Below are positions 7,383 to 18,394 of a DNA stretch of 18,394 nt, one piece after another; the stretch's first letter is position 1; each line of letters begins with the position of its first letter. Position numbers and translations under genes: made by a program. Source of the DNA: Caldisericota bacterium (GTDB taxonomy: Bacteria; Caldisericota; Caldisericia; Cryosericales; Cryosericaceae). The stretch spans positions 1 to 18,394 of the forward strand of contig JAPLGI010000145.1 in the NCBI GenBank assembly GCA_026390245.1. The letters are read 5' to 3'. The notes beneath the pieces are model-generated. The model ran no database searches and had not been told where the DNA came from. It worked only from the letters and a program-made list of their open reading frames with translations.

Positions 7383-8510
7383 ATGTCAGGACTGGGAGGA
7401 AGGACTTCCGTGGAAGCGAGACTCATCGAAGACGTCGCTGCGTTTGCGCAACTGGAACCCTTCTGGAACCCGATCGTCGTTCGGAGTTCTTCGAATACGT
7501 GCCATTCGACATTCGAATGGCTGTTCACATGGTGGCGTCACTTCAGCGCTGGCAGACACCTTCTGCTGCTTGTGGCATACGAACATGGCATGCCGGCAGG
7601 TCTTGCCCCACTGTATGTTGGCACTGGGGAGAGGGAGTCCAGAGACCTGCATTTCCTGGGACAGGGGCTCTCAGACTATGCTGACTTCATTGTTCCGCGG
7701 GGTCGTCCGGACATCATGGAGGTGCTCGTCGCCTCGGTCCTTGCGTACCGGCAGCTTTGGAACGGCATCGATCTGGAAGAGATCCCTTCGGAATCGCCAG
7801 GCAGAGGGTTTCTGGAGAGGCTCTGCACGGTGGACGGCACCCCTGCAGCGTGGCACAGCACCGTGCGATGCCCATACCTGCCAATCGAGGGCAGCTGGGA
7901 CGCATTCTACAGCAGCATGGGCAAGGGGTTCCGCCATGAGGTGCGGAACAAGGTGAACAGATGGAACAAGCTGAACAGTCATCCAGGAGATGGGCAGGGA
8001 CTCTGCTGCAGCGACCGGGGAGAAGTTGACGGCGCTTTTGTGAACGAGGTCGTTGCCCTGTCAGACAAGCGGCGTACGGCGGACGGGCATCGGAGTCCCT
8101 TTCTCAACCATCCGGACCAGGAGTTTCTTCGTGAAGTACTTCCGCTCATGGGTGCGCGGAGTCAGCTGCGGGTCGGAGAGGTCCGGACCGCAGGCGTGCT
8201 GCTCGCATTTGTTCTTTCGTTCTACTGGCAGGGGGTTGTGTACACGTGGAACACCCAGTATGACCCTGCGTACAGGGCATATTCGCTGGGACGCATGGCA
8301 CTGGTGAAGTTAGCAGAGAAGTCGTTCAGCGAGGGCTGCCGCGAGTTGAATTTCATGCGAGGCGAGGAGCCATACAAGTTCGAGTGGACGCGACTCAGCA
8401 GGACCAACCTGGCTTTCCGAACGGAGCCGATGGTTGAGCCTGCCGGAGATCAGCGGACTCCGCGAGATCGTGGCATGCTTGAGGCTGAGCCGGCCAAAAG
8501 GAGTACCTGA
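7383..8510 (+). CDS. GNAT-family acetyltransferase, CelD/BcsL (BioF2-like) type
   Basis: Cytoplasmic protein of 375 aa that resembles the CelD/BcsL acyltransferase group (Acetyltransf_6). Family hallmarks are FEWLFTWWRHF (about 44-54), the conserved core KGFRHEVRNKVNRW (181-194), and the C-terminal GNAT fold with GVLLAFVLSF, YTWNTQYDPAYRAYSLGRM and the closing NFMRGEEPYKFEW (323-335). Related proteins are tied to exopolysaccharide or cell-surface modification, but the acceptor here is unknown. ATG 7383 was chosen because GAGG ends 5 bases upstream. GTG 7311 would add 24 residues without an SD, and GTG 7410 behind GGAGGAAGG is another option. The stop lies one base before the next gene, so it is surely co-transcribed with the pyrophosphatase. 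The last 25 residues are polar and probably disordered. Confidence 0.8.
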   Translation: MSGLGGRTSVEARLIEDVAAFAQLEPFWNPIVVRSSSNTCHSTFEWLFTWWRHFSAGRHLLLLVAYEHGMPAGLAPLYVGTGERESRDLHFLGQGLSDYADFIVPRGRPDIMEVLVASVLAYRQLWNGIDLEEIPSESPGRGFLERLCTVDGTPAAWHSTVRCPYLPIEGSWDAFYSSMGKGFRHEVRNKVNRWNKLNSHPGDGQGLCCSDRGEVDGAFVNEVVALSDKRRTADGHRSPFLNHPDQEFLREVLPLMGARSQLRVGEVRTAGVLLAFVLSFYWQGVVYTWNTQYDPAYRAYSLGRMALVKLAEKSFSEGCRELNFMRGEEPYKFEWTRLSRTNLAFRTEPMVEPAGDQRTPRDRGMLEAEPAKRST

Positions 8511-8511
8511 C

Positions 8512-10152
8512 ATGCGACAGAGAGTCATTGTCACCGGGCACAAGAGTCCGGATACGGATTCCATCTGCTCCGCGCTTGGCTATGCGTTCTACAAGAACCG
8601 CACAGACCCTTCTCGCGCCTATCTCGCTGTTCGGGCAGGAGAGCTGAACGACGAAACCCGCTTCGTCCTGGAACGCTTCGGCTTTCGCGTGCCGCCCCTG
8701 TTGAGATCATTAATGCCACAGGTTCAGGACATCCCTCGGAAGCGTCTTGTGACGGTTTCTCCCTCGACTCGTGTCGGGAAGGCAGCCATTCTCATGAAGG
8801 AGAACCACATCCATTCGCTCCCGGTGGTCGACGATGCCCTGGTCGTGCGAGGCGTTGTGGATGCGGTCGACATAGCTACCGCCTATGCCGACCAGCTCGA
8901 GCATGCCGACGTCCTCCCGTATGCTGTGGAACTCGACACGTTGGTACGTCAGCTCTCAGCAAGGATTGTGGTACGTACTCAGGAATTCACAGACATCAGG
9001 GGACGACTGCTTGTCGTGACCGGCTCGGTGGAGCGTCTTGCACCAGGCGCTGAGGATGTCGCGATCATCATCTCTGACGGGGTACCTGCGGGGGATGTGC
9101 TGGCAGCGTGCTCAGCTGCCTCGACGCTTATTGTCACAGGCAGGGCCGCTTCGACCGAAACGCAGGCGCAGTGGCCGGATCATCTGAATCTCGTTCTCGA
9201 GACAGACATGACGGTGACACAGGCCCTGCGCACTCTCTGGTCGGCAATCCCGGTGTCTGCATTCATGGAAGGTACCGTACCCCTGCTTGGCATGACAGAT
9301 ACACTGGAGAGAGCAAAGAAGGCCGTTCTCGACTCGTCTGCCCGTTGTGCCGTGGTCCTTGATGCCCAGCATCATCTGGTGAATATTGTGACGCGTTCCG
9401 ACCTCATCCGGTTTGCACGCAAGAAGGTGATCCTTGTCGACCACAACGAGACGCTGCAGGCTGTTGACGGTGTGGAGGAAGCCGATATCCTCGAGATTAT
9501 CGATCATCATCGTGTCGGCGACATTTCCACCTTTCGTCCCATCTATTTTCACAACGAGCCGGTGGGGAGCACGTGTACGATCGTAGCGGAACTCTGCGCC
9601 GAGAATGGAGTATTCCTGCCCAAGTCAGTAGCTGGAGTTCTCCTTTCGGGCGTTCTCTCGGACACGATGAATCTGAACCTCTCGACAACCACGCCAAAGG
9701 ATGTCCGTGCTGTGCGGCGCCTGGCGGCGACGATTGGCATCGACGCGGAAGTGTATGGCCTCGAGTTGCTCCAGAACGGTTCCGTCATGTTCAAGGGTCT
9801 TTCCGCCATTGAAGTCCTGATGCGGGATTTTAAGGAATTTGACCTCTTCGATACGCGCATCGGCATCTCTCAAGCTGTCGTGTTCTCATTTGACCGCATC
9901 CGCGAACGAGAGTCGGAGTTCAAGCAGGCGATGTGGGACGTGCGAGCGCGCATGGGGCTCGCCATGGTGGCATTTCTGGCCACGGATCCCCTGAGCAGGA
10001 GGTCATATCTGATCGTCGCCGGACCTGCTGACGCGTTTGAAGAAGCATTTGGCGTGCACATGGAAGACGGACACGCTGTTCTGGATGGAGTACTCTCTCG
10101 CAAGAAGGACTTCATTCCACCGGTGGCGGAGGCCCTGTCGCGGTATGCGTGA
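8512..10152 (+). CDS. Family II (DHH) manganese-dependent inorganic pyrophosphatase with CBS-DRTGG-CBS insert
   Basis: Soluble enzyme, 546 aa, that hydrolyses PPi to phosphate. The DHH domain is split. The N-terminal part carries GHKSPDTDSICSALGYAF (H10, D14, D16), and it resumes with VDHNE (D310), the DHH triad at 331-333 and LSDTMNL (D384). The C-terminal DHHA2 domain ends in SRKKDFIPP (529-537), which binds substrate. Inserted between are CBS 1 (about 77-130), a DRTGG domain (about 140-245) and CBS 2 (about 249-303). In studied CBS-PPases this regulatory insert binds adenine nucleotides: AMP and ADP inhibit, ATP and diadenosine polyphosphates activate. AAAAGGAG (8496-8503) places the start at 8512; upstream in-frame ATG 8434 lies inside the GNAT gene. 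The kinase gene begins 14 bases after the stop. Confidence 0.95.
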   Translation: MRQRVIVTGHKSPDTDSICSALGYAFYKNRTDPSRAYLAVRAGELNDETRFVLERFGFRVPPLLRSLMPQVQDIPRKRLVTVSPSTRVGKAAILMKENHIHSLPVVDDALVVRGVVDAVDIATAYADQLEHADVLPYAVELDTLVRQLSARIVVRTQEFTDIRGRLLVVTGSVERLAPGAEDVAIIISDGVPAGDVLAACSAASTLIVTGRAASTETQAQWPDHLNLVLETDMTVTQALRTLWSAIPVSAFMEGTVPLLGMTDTLERAKKAVLDSSARCAVVLDAQHHLVNIVTRSDLIRFARKKVILVDHNETLQAVDGVEEADILEIIDHHRVGDISTFRPIYFHNEPVGSTCTIVAELCAENGVFLPKSVAGVLLSGVLSDTMNLNLSTTTPKDVRAVRRLAATIGIDAEVYGLELLQNGSVMFKGLSAIEVLMRDFKEFDLFDTRIGISQAVVFSFDRIRERESEFKQAMWDVRARMGLAMVAFLATDPLSRRSYLIVAGPADAFEEAFGVHMEDGHAVLDGVLSRKKDFIPPVAEALSRYA

Positions 10153-10166
10153 ATGGGAGGAAACAA

Positions 10167-11723
10167 ATGGGAGATCGATACGTTCTGGCGATTGATTGTG
10201 GCACACAGAGTGTTCGGGGCCTGCTGTTTGACGACTGTGGTCACCTGGTAGCCAAGCACAAGGTCGAGTTTGAGCCGTACTTTTCTCCGGTGCCCGGGTA
10301 TGCCGAGCATCGTGCCGAGGATTACTGGCGAGACACCTGCAAGGCCCTGCAGGCGCTCAAGGAAGAGTCCCCCGAAGCATGGAGCCACATTGGAGCGGTT
10401 GCCGTGACCACGCAGCGCGACACGGTCGTACCCCTTGATGCCGATGGAGTTCCACTGCGGCCTGCCATTGTCTGGCTGGACCAGCGCATGGCTCGCTGCG
10501 ACAAGCCCATGCCTCTCGTAGACCAGCTGCAGTTCAAGATTTCGGGGATGACCAAGGCGGTCGAGATTACCAGACGCAAGGGCAAGGACAATTGGATGGT
10601 GGAGAACGAACCTGAGCTCTGGGCCCGGACCAGCAAGTGGCTGCTGTTGTCGGGATTCTTTGCCTATCGACTGACGGGGCGGTACGTCGACTCGGTAGCC
10701 TCCCAGATAGGTCACAACCCGTTTGACTATCATACGCGAAGTTGGCCCAGGAGCGACAACAGCTGGCGGTGGCACATGTGCAGCGCGCGACGAGACCAGA
10801 TGCCCGTGCTCGTGGATGCAAGTGAGCGCATGGGAATCATTACTGTCGAAGCGGCACGAGAAACCGGTATTCCCGAGGGAACACCGGTCATTGCGGCCGG
10901 ATCTGACAAGGGGTGTGAGACGCTTGGCGTCGGCTGTGTCGACGAGACGAGTGTCAGCCTGAGCTTCGGAACAACCGCAACTGCCCAGACGACATCACGG
11001 AGATATTTCGAACCCATCCCGTTCATGCCTCCCTACCCGGCCAGCATCAAGGGAAGCTTCAATCCGGAGGTCGAGATCTTTCGCGGCTATTGGATGGTAA
11101 GCTGGTTCAAGAAGGAGTTTGCGGCTCGCGAAGCAGTGGAGGCTGAACAGCGCGGCGTTCCTCCAGAGGTCGTGCTGAATGAGCATCTGAACGATGTGCC
11201 TCCCGGAGCACAGGGTTTGATGCTCCAGCCATATTGGGGCCCCGGCCTGAAGATGCCCGAGGCCAAAGGGTCGATGATCGGTTTTGGCGATGTGCATACG
11301 AGACCGCACATCTACCGTGCCATCATCGAAGGCATTGGCTATGCCTTGCTCGAAGGGGTCGAACGCATCGAGCGCAAGAGCGGGCACAAGGTGACCCGCG
11401 TCATGGTATCAGGAGGCGGTTCTCAGAGTGACGCTATCTGCCAGATTACCGCCGACTTGTTCGACCGACCGGTCGTACGAAGCGAGACGTACGAGACATC
11501 AGGACTGGGGGCCGCCATCAACGGTTTCGTAGGGATTGGTGTCTACGCTACCCATGAAGAGGCAGTCAAGAACATGGTTCACTGGGACAGCACGTTTCTC
11601 CCTCGACCCGAAGTTGCCCATGTTTACCATGAGCTGTATACGCGCGTCTACAAGCACATCTATCCCTCGCTGCAGCCACTGTACCGGGAGATTCAGAGGA
11701 TCACGGGGTATCCAGATATCTGA
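10167..11723 (+). CDS. FGGY-family carbohydrate kinase, YgcE-like subgroup
   Basis: ATP-dependent sugar or polyol kinase of 518 aa, cytoplasmic. The N-terminal phosphate-binding strand is AIDCGTQSVRGLLFD (8-22); TTQRDT (81-86) and WLDQRM (103-108) form the sugar site. The likely catalytic base is D247 in AAGSDKGCETLG, and the C-terminal ATP site is SGGGSQSDAICQI (415-427). Whole-chain features, especially FRGYWMVSWF (305-314) and VPPGAQGLM (344-352), resemble E. coli YgcE, whose substrate is not established, so none is assigned. The start is ATG 10167, 6 bases after GGGAGG (10155-10160). The longer frame from GTG 10149 overlaps the PPase stop and lacks an SD. It is probably the last gene of the GNAT-PPase-kinase operon and converges on guaA. 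Confidence 0.88.
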   Translation: MGDRYVLAIDCGTQSVRGLLFDDCGHLVAKHKVEFEPYFSPVPGYAEHRAEDYWRDTCKALQALKEESPEAWSHIGAVAVTTQRDTVVPLDADGVPLRPAIVWLDQRMARCDKPMPLVDQLQFKISGMTKAVEITRRKGKDNWMVENEPELWARTSKWLLLSGFFAYRLTGRYVDSVASQIGHNPFDYHTRSWPRSDNSWRWHMCSARRDQMPVLVDASERMGIITVEAARETGIPEGTPVIAAGSDKGCETLGVGCVDETSVSLSFGTTATAQTTSRRYFEPIPFMPPYPASIKGSFNPEVEIFRGYWMVSWFKKEFAAREAVEAEQRGVPPEVVLNEHLNDVPPGAQGLMLQPYWGPGLKMPEAKGSMIGFGDVHTRPHIYRAIIEGIGYALLEGVERIERKSGHKVTRVMVSGGGSQSDAICQITADLFDRPVVRSETYETSGLGAAINGFVGIGVYATHEEAVKNMVHWDSTFLPRPEVAHVYHELYTRVYKHIYPSLQPLYREIQRITGYPDI

Positions 11724-11774
11724 GAAGGAGAGAAGGCTGTCCAGCAGATTGTGGTTCGGCTCTTGCCTGCGGTC
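11724..11774. other. Convergent intergenic gap between the FGGY kinase and guaA
   Basis: These 51 bases separate two converging genes. I found no clear terminator hairpin in either direction. An SD-like AAGGAGAG (11725-11732) follows the kinase stop, but no start codon lies at usable distance, so it is either vestigial or chance. Confidence 0.4.
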
Positions 11775-14859
<3,085 letters not shown>

Positions 14860-14898
14860 CGAGGCAGCGTGAAACAATCCCGAGGCTCTCGAAGCTCG

Positions 14899-15342
14899 TT
14901 AGTGGTTTCCAGGCAGTAGATTGCGGAACCAGCTTCCCAGGGCCTGGACATCGATGGGTGGCAGTCTGGCAAACAGGGGGGCCATCAGTGGGTAGACGCG
15001 GCTCTTGTCTACAAGAGTGGTCGAGAGCGCAACGGGAAGAAGGTGAGTTATCAGGCCCAGCAGAAGTCCTGTGATAGCTATCTTGACGACCGATGAGAGG
15101 ATAATGGCGGGGACAGCGATCAGAACATACAACAGCAGATAGGTCACAATGTAATAGGCGACGGTTGCGAGCCCCTGGTTTGCGAGCTTGATGAAACTGA
15201 TGTAGTACGGCGTCAGCGAGGCCGTCAGGAGAGCAGAAAGGCCAATTGCCAGCAGAGATATGCCGACCTTGCCTTGTTTGCTGAACAGGCTGCGGGCGAT
15301 GATGATCGCTGCAGATATGACGAGAATTGTGTCAAACAGCAT
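14899..15342 (-). CDS. Small integral membrane protein, possibly CvpA-like
   Basis: Hydrophobic 147 aa protein with about four membrane segments (roughly residues 3-20, 26-44, 58-83, 88-108) and a C-terminal amphipathic tail. The pattern of a short N-terminal helix, a Lys/Gly turn (SKQGKVG), then helices and a terminal segment reading VDKSRVYPLMAPLFARLPP recalls the CvpA family (colicin V production-associated). Specific residues are too few to be sure. ATG 15342 was chosen because GGAGGTG (15353-15347) lies 4 bases upstream; the open frame back to 15510 is hydrophilic and lacks an SD. It precedes guaBA on the same strand but guaB has its own promoter. Function unknown. Confidence 0.65.
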   Translation of the reverse strand: MLFDTILVISAAIIIARSLFSKQGKVGISLLAIGLSALLTASLTPYYISFIKLANQGLATVAYYIVTYLLLYVLIAVPAIILSSVVKIAITGLLLGLITHLLPVALSTTLVDKSRVYPLMAPLFARLPPIDVQALGSWFRNLLPGNH

Positions 15343-15376
15343 GGGGCACCTCCGATGCGCCTGCTCGTTCCTGTTC

Positions 15377-15404
15377 AGTATGAGCCTGGCTTTCCGCGCG
15401 TCAA
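15377..15404 (-). promoter_or_regulatory. Candidate promoter for the CvpA-like gene
   Basis: On the minus strand, -35 TTGACG (15404-15399) and a -10 CATACT (15382-15377) are separated by 16 bases; TACTGA two bases downstream is an alternative. It leaves about 30 bases before the ATG at 15342. Confidence 0.4.
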
Positions 15405-15436
15405 CAAGATGTGACGGCCGGCAATCGGGGTCTCCG

Positions 15437-15464
15437 TTGGATGGGGCCCGTTCCTCGGTATACT
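15437..15464 (+). promoter_or_regulatory. Candidate promoter for the Yip1-like gene and pcrA
   Basis: On the plus strand a good -10 TATACT (15459-15464) is preceded at 16 bases by a weak -35 TTGGAT (15437-15442). It would leave a leader of about 75 bases, including a small CAGAC/GTCTG inverted repeat near 15483-15500. With the opposite promoter at 15404-15377 it makes the 203-base gap 15343-15545 a divergent control region. Confidence 0.4.
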
Positions 15465-15545
15465 GAAATGCACGCTCCATGACAGACGCCTGGTTGTCTG
15501 CCGACTGCACTCCTGATGGCCGCTGTACATGAAAAGGAGATAGAG

Positions 15546-16142
15546 GTGGGATACTTCATCGATCTGCTGTTCCTGTTTGTGAGACGCCCCGTTGAGGGGC
15601 TGCGCCGGATTCGTGAACACCCGTCAGTCGTCGCGGCTCTCATAGCCTTGCTGCTGACAGGCATCGTCGATGCCTTGAGCTTTCGCCTCATGGATATTGT
15701 TGGCCTGCTGAAATCCGTCGGTCTCACGAGTCAGATGACGGAGGCTATTGCACTGGCGCAGCAGGCGCCCGGGACGTTCTGGGCCTTCGTTGCAGAGCCC
15801 TTCTTTCTCGTCATGCTCTCGGTCGCTGTTATTGATGCCGTGGCGCAGCTGATGTGGAAGCACACGGCTGCTCCGTCTCTGTATGTTGCCCTCAGCTTCT
15901 CAGGGTTGGTGGGAGCGGCGCTACGTGTAGCCGGCATATCGATGGCCGGTGTCGCCGGCGGTGCCGTTCTCGATGTCTTCGCATATGGTGCCATCATCTA
16001 CATGCTTGTCATGGGGGTTCGGGCAGTCCGGTTCTTCTATGACAAGAGTACCACGAAGGCGCTTCTGGTCTACCTCCTGCCGACACTGCTTGGGCTCGTT
16101 GTTCTGGTGCTACTGACGATAACCATCGGTGGAGCAGTCTGA
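15546..16142 (+). CDS. Integral membrane protein, Yip1-like
   Basis: Polytopic membrane protein of 198 aa with about five hydrophobic segments (roughly 29-48, 79-100, 113-133, 139-160, 172-195). The N-terminus has an amphipathic stretch with RRPVEGLRRIREHP before the first helix, a pattern like bacterial Yip1-domain proteins, where a short "RP...F..I...P" motif precedes the membrane core. Function is not established. Start GTG 15546 is 6 bases after AAGGAG (15534-15539); the in-frame ATG 15516 has no SD and would add ten polar residues. The stop overlaps the pcrA start by one base (TGATG), so the two are translationally coupled, although no functional link between a Yip1-like protein and a helicase is known to me. 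Confidence 0.65.
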   Translation: MGYFIDLLFLFVRRPVEGLRRIREHPSVVAALIALLLTGIVDALSFRLMDIVGLLKSVGLTSQMTEAIALAQQAPGTFWAFVAEPFFLVMLSVAVIDAVAQLMWKHTAAPSLYVALSFSGLVGAALRVAGISMAGVAGGAVLDVFAYGAIIYMLVMGVRAVRFFYDKSTTKALLVYLLPTLLGLVVLVLLTITIGGAV

Positions 16143-18262
16143 TGCTCCTGGACTTCGAGGGAGACCTCAATCCGCAACAGCTCAAGGCTGTCGAGGAATG
16201 CAAGGGTCCCTGTCTTGTGCTGGCCGGAGCAGGGTCAGGCAAGACCAGGGTCATCACCTACAAGCTCGCCTATCTCATTGCCAAGCGTGGCATTGCTCCA
16301 TCGCACATCATGGCCGTCACGTTCACCAACAAAGCGGCAGGCGAGATGCGATCGCGGGTCGACGCGCTCATCGGGACGGACCTGTCCCGCAAGGGACTCT
16401 GGATCGGAACGTTTCACTCTCTGTGTGGCCGCATCCTGCGGGAGCAGATCGAGAAGCTTGAACTGGGCTATACGGGCAAGTTCACCATCATCGACGAAGA
16501 TGACCGTATACGTCTCGTCAGACAGGTCCTCAAGGAATTGAACATGGACCCGAAGACCTGCGAGCCCCAGAAGATTGTTTACCGCATCTCCGATGCCAAG
16601 TCCAACCTCGTTGGCCCCGAAGAGCTCTCAGACTATGGCTACAGCTACACCGAGAAGGCGACTGCGACTGTCTACAAGCTCTATCAGAAGCGTCTCGAGC
16701 AAGGGAATCTCCTGGACTTCGACGATCTCATCGGGCTGGTCATCCGGCTGTTCACAAAGTGTCCGGAGGTTGAGGAGCATTACAGTACGAAGTTCGAGCA
16801 TGTCCTGGTGGACGAGTATCAGGACGTGAACAAGATGCAGTATGAACTGGTCAAGCGACTGTCGAAGGTGCATGGCAACGTCACCGTCGTCGGTGATGAC
16901 GACCAGAGCATATATGCGTTCCGTGGGGCCAACAGCAAGCTCATTCTTGGGTTCGAGAAGGACTATTCGGGCGCGATGGTTGTCAAGCTTGAGCAGAACT
17001 ATCGGTCGACGCAGTCTATCCTCGACGCGGCGAACTCCCTGGTGGCACGCAACCGGGCGCGTTTTGCAAAGAAGCTCTGGACGAACAACGGAACAGGTGC
17101 CCCTGTTCGTCTGTTCGAGGCACTGACGCCTGAGGAAGAGGCCGGGTTTGTCGCTTCGAGCATCGACACCCTTGTCCGGGGCGGGGCGGATCCGCGGGAC
17201 ATGGCCGTCATCTACAGGATGAACAGCCAGTCTCGTGTCGTCGAGGAAGCACTGCTCGCGTCGAACATCCCATACCAGATTGTCGGTGGATTGAGGTTTT
17301 ACGAACGGCAGGAAGTGAAGGATGTTCTCGCATATCTCCAACTTGGCTTCAACCCCAGCAACAATATCGCGTTCGAGCGGGCTGTGAGCAGGCCTTCCCG
17401 CGGGCTCGGCGGCAAGAGCCTGTCAGAGCTCAAGAGTCTGGCGGCTGAACATGGGACGTCGTGGTTCACAGCATTGCCAGAGTGGATCGGCCAGGCGAAG
17501 AGCGGAAAGACCAGGGACAAGCTCGAGGCATTCGTGGACCTCATCGAACACGTCGGAGCTGCGAACGAGTCGGCGGTAGGTGCGGCCAACCTGGTGTTTG
17601 CCTCGTCGGGGCTTCTCGAACAATACGACGACAAGGGAGACGAAGGCGACTTCGAACTGCAGTCGAGACGTGAGAACCTTGGGGAGTTCATGCGCACAGT
17701 CGATGAGTTCGATCGAATGAGTGAGGACCGTTCGCTCGGTGCCTACTTGTCTCAGGTGGCCCTCATTCAGGACCAGGACAGCATGAAGCAGGGATCGGGA
17801 AGAGGAGTCTTGCTCATTACGGCGCACTCGGCCAAGGGTCTCGAGTTCGGCGAGGTGTTTGTCGTCGGTGCGGAGGAAGGGGTTTTTCCCCATCGTCGTG
17901 CGCTCGACAGCACTGCCGATATCGAGGAAGAGCGGAGGCTGTTCTATGTCGCATGCACGCGCGCCCGGAAGGGACTCTCGATAACCTACTGCACGCAGCG
18001 TACCAGCTACTATGGCTCAGGATTTCAGGAGCCGTCCCGCTTCATCAAGGAGATGGAACTAGCCAGAGAGAAAGTTGCCGGAGTGTCGTCTCACGAGCGA
18101 CCCGAACTGATCGACGGCGACACGGTCATGCACAACATCTTCGGCGAAGGCAAAGTGCTCGAGGTGTTTTATGACGGCAGCGACCAGTTCGTCGTCATCG
18201 ATTTCAAGAAGGTTGGCATCAAGAAGCTTGCCGCACAGTACGCCCAGCTGAAGAAAGTGTAG
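16142..18262 (+). CDS. pcrA: ATP-dependent DNA helicase, PcrA/UvrD family (superfamily 1A)
   Basis: 3'-5' DNA helicase of 706 aa for repair, replication restart and removal of protein roadblocks. The Q motif is LNPQQLKAV (9-17), Walker A is AGAGSGKT (28-35) and motif Ia is AVTFTNKAAGEM. GTFHSLCGR (89-97) follows, then motif II VDEYQD (223-228), motif III VGDDDQSIYAFRGA (250-263), motif IV NYRST, motif V TAHSAKGLEF and motif VI EEERRLFYVACTRAR. The last 50 residues (DGDTVMHNIFGEGKVLEVF to FKKVGIKKLA) form the PcrA/UvrD C-terminal Tudor-like domain that contacts RNA polymerase in relatives. Length and order are complete. The gene symbol could equally be uvrD. The start overlaps the preceding stop; only a modest GGAG (16131-16134) precedes it, so coupling probably drives translation. 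Confidence 0.96.
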   Translation: MLLDFEGDLNPQQLKAVEECKGPCLVLAGAGSGKTRVITYKLAYLIAKRGIAPSHIMAVTFTNKAAGEMRSRVDALIGTDLSRKGLWIGTFHSLCGRILREQIEKLELGYTGKFTIIDEDDRIRLVRQVLKELNMDPKTCEPQKIVYRISDAKSNLVGPEELSDYGYSYTEKATATVYKLYQKRLEQGNLLDFDDLIGLVIRLFTKCPEVEEHYSTKFEHVLVDEYQDVNKMQYELVKRLSKVHGNVTVVGDDDQSIYAFRGANSKLILGFEKDYSGAMVVKLEQNYRSTQSILDAANSLVARNRARFAKKLWTNNGTGAPVRLFEALTPEEEAGFVASSIDTLVRGGADPRDMAVIYRMNSQSRVVEEALLASNIPYQIVGGLRFYERQEVKDVLAYLQLGFNPSNNIAFERAVSRPSRGLGGKSLSELKSLAAEHGTSWFTALPEWIGQAKSGKTRDKLEAFVDLIEHVGAANESAVGAANLVFASSGLLEQYDDKGDEGDFELQSRRENLGEFMRTVDEFDRMSEDRSLGAYLSQVALIQDQDSMKQGSGRGVLLITAHSAKGLEFGEVFVVGAEEGVFPHRRALDSTADIEEERRLFYVACTRARKGLSITYCTQRTSYYGSGFQEPSRFIKEMELAREKVAGVSSHERPELIDGDTVMHNIFGEGKVLEVFYDGSDQFVVIDFKKVGIKKLAAQYAQLKKV

Positions 18263-18300
18263 CGCGCGGGTTCCGCTTGCTCGATTTCATCACTCGCCTA

Positions 18301-18328
18301 TTGAACTGTCTGTGCTTGATACTAGAAT
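18301..18328 (+). promoter_or_regulatory. Promoter downstream of pcrA for the next gene
   Basis: The -35 TTGAAC (18301-18306) and -10 TAGAAT (18323-18328) are 16 bases apart, with transcription expected near 18335. It starts a new unit after pcrA. No hairpin terminator for pcrA is evident in 18263-18300. Confidence 0.5.
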
Positions 18329-18376
18329 GACGGCAGCACAGAGCAACGAAAGGGTTTCTCTTGATGGGAGGTGTTC

Positions 18377-18394
18377 ATGGTTGGTTTCTGGATA
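18377..18394 (+). CDS. Start of a gene cut off by the window edge
   Basis: ATG at 18377 follows GGGAGGTG (18366-18373) at good spacing and opens MVGFWI before the sequence ends. The promoter at 18301-18328 lies in front. The first residues are hydrophobic, which could be a signal or membrane segment, but six codons do not allow any identification. Confidence 0.5.

Noticed and set aside
9870..10775. A 301-codon minus-strand frame spanning the PPase-kinase junction
   Set aside because: It crosses two clear genes on the plus strand, and its composition is typical of an antisense shadow.
15343..15545. Possible small gene in the divergent gap
   Set aside because: Frames here are upstream extensions of the two flanking genes without SD sites, and the gap is better explained by two opposing promoters.

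Overview
This is a chromosomal window from a bacterium with moderately high G+C. It is densely packed and its genes start with strong Shine-Dalgarno (SD) sites and ATG or GTG codons. I see no tRNA, rRNA, CRISPR array, transposase, integrase or phage gene, and no gene-free stretch longer than about 200 bases. The lineage cannot be fixed from this window. A K+-independent-type membrane pyrophosphatase, a CBS/DRTGG family II pyrophosphatase and a PcrA-type helicase would fit a non-proteobacterial, possibly anaerobic, energy-limited lineage, but that is inference.

Layout. (1) Minus-strand block, 7246 down to 1: a HAD phosphatase, a YtcJ-like amidohydrolase, a NitT/TauT-type ABC importer (fused double permease, then an ATPase with a C-terminal AAA-associated domain), and the N-terminal 474 codons of a proton-pumping pyrophosphatase (hppA) that runs off the left edge. 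The amidohydrolase, the ABC pair and hppA each have a recognisable sigma70-like promoter. (2) Plus-strand block, 7383-11723: a CelD/BcsL-type GNAT protein, a CBS-domain family II inorganic pyrophosphatase and a YgcE-like FGGY sugar kinase, spaced tightly enough to be one operon. (3) Minus-strand block, 15342 down to 11775: a small CvpA-like membrane protein, then guaB and guaA with a 4-base ATGA overlap and a promoter with a perfect TTGACA in front of guaB. (4) Plus-strand block, 15546 onward: a Yip1-like membrane protein coupled to a PcrA/UvrD helicase, then a promoter and the first codons of a new gene at the right edge.

How they work together. The clearest shared theme is pyrophosphate and purine metabolism. 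GuaB and GuaA make GMP and release PPi at the GuaA step. The CBS-type soluble enzyme hydrolyses PPi under probable adenine-nucleotide control. HppA uses PPi to pump protons. The ABC importer lacks a binding-protein gene next to it, and an orphan SD plus start codon lies just before it, directly after the amidohydrolase stop. Nothing here amounts to an obvious undescribed system. The items most worth checking are the paired PPases, the orphan importer, the orphan start site, and the GNAT-PPase-kinase operon.
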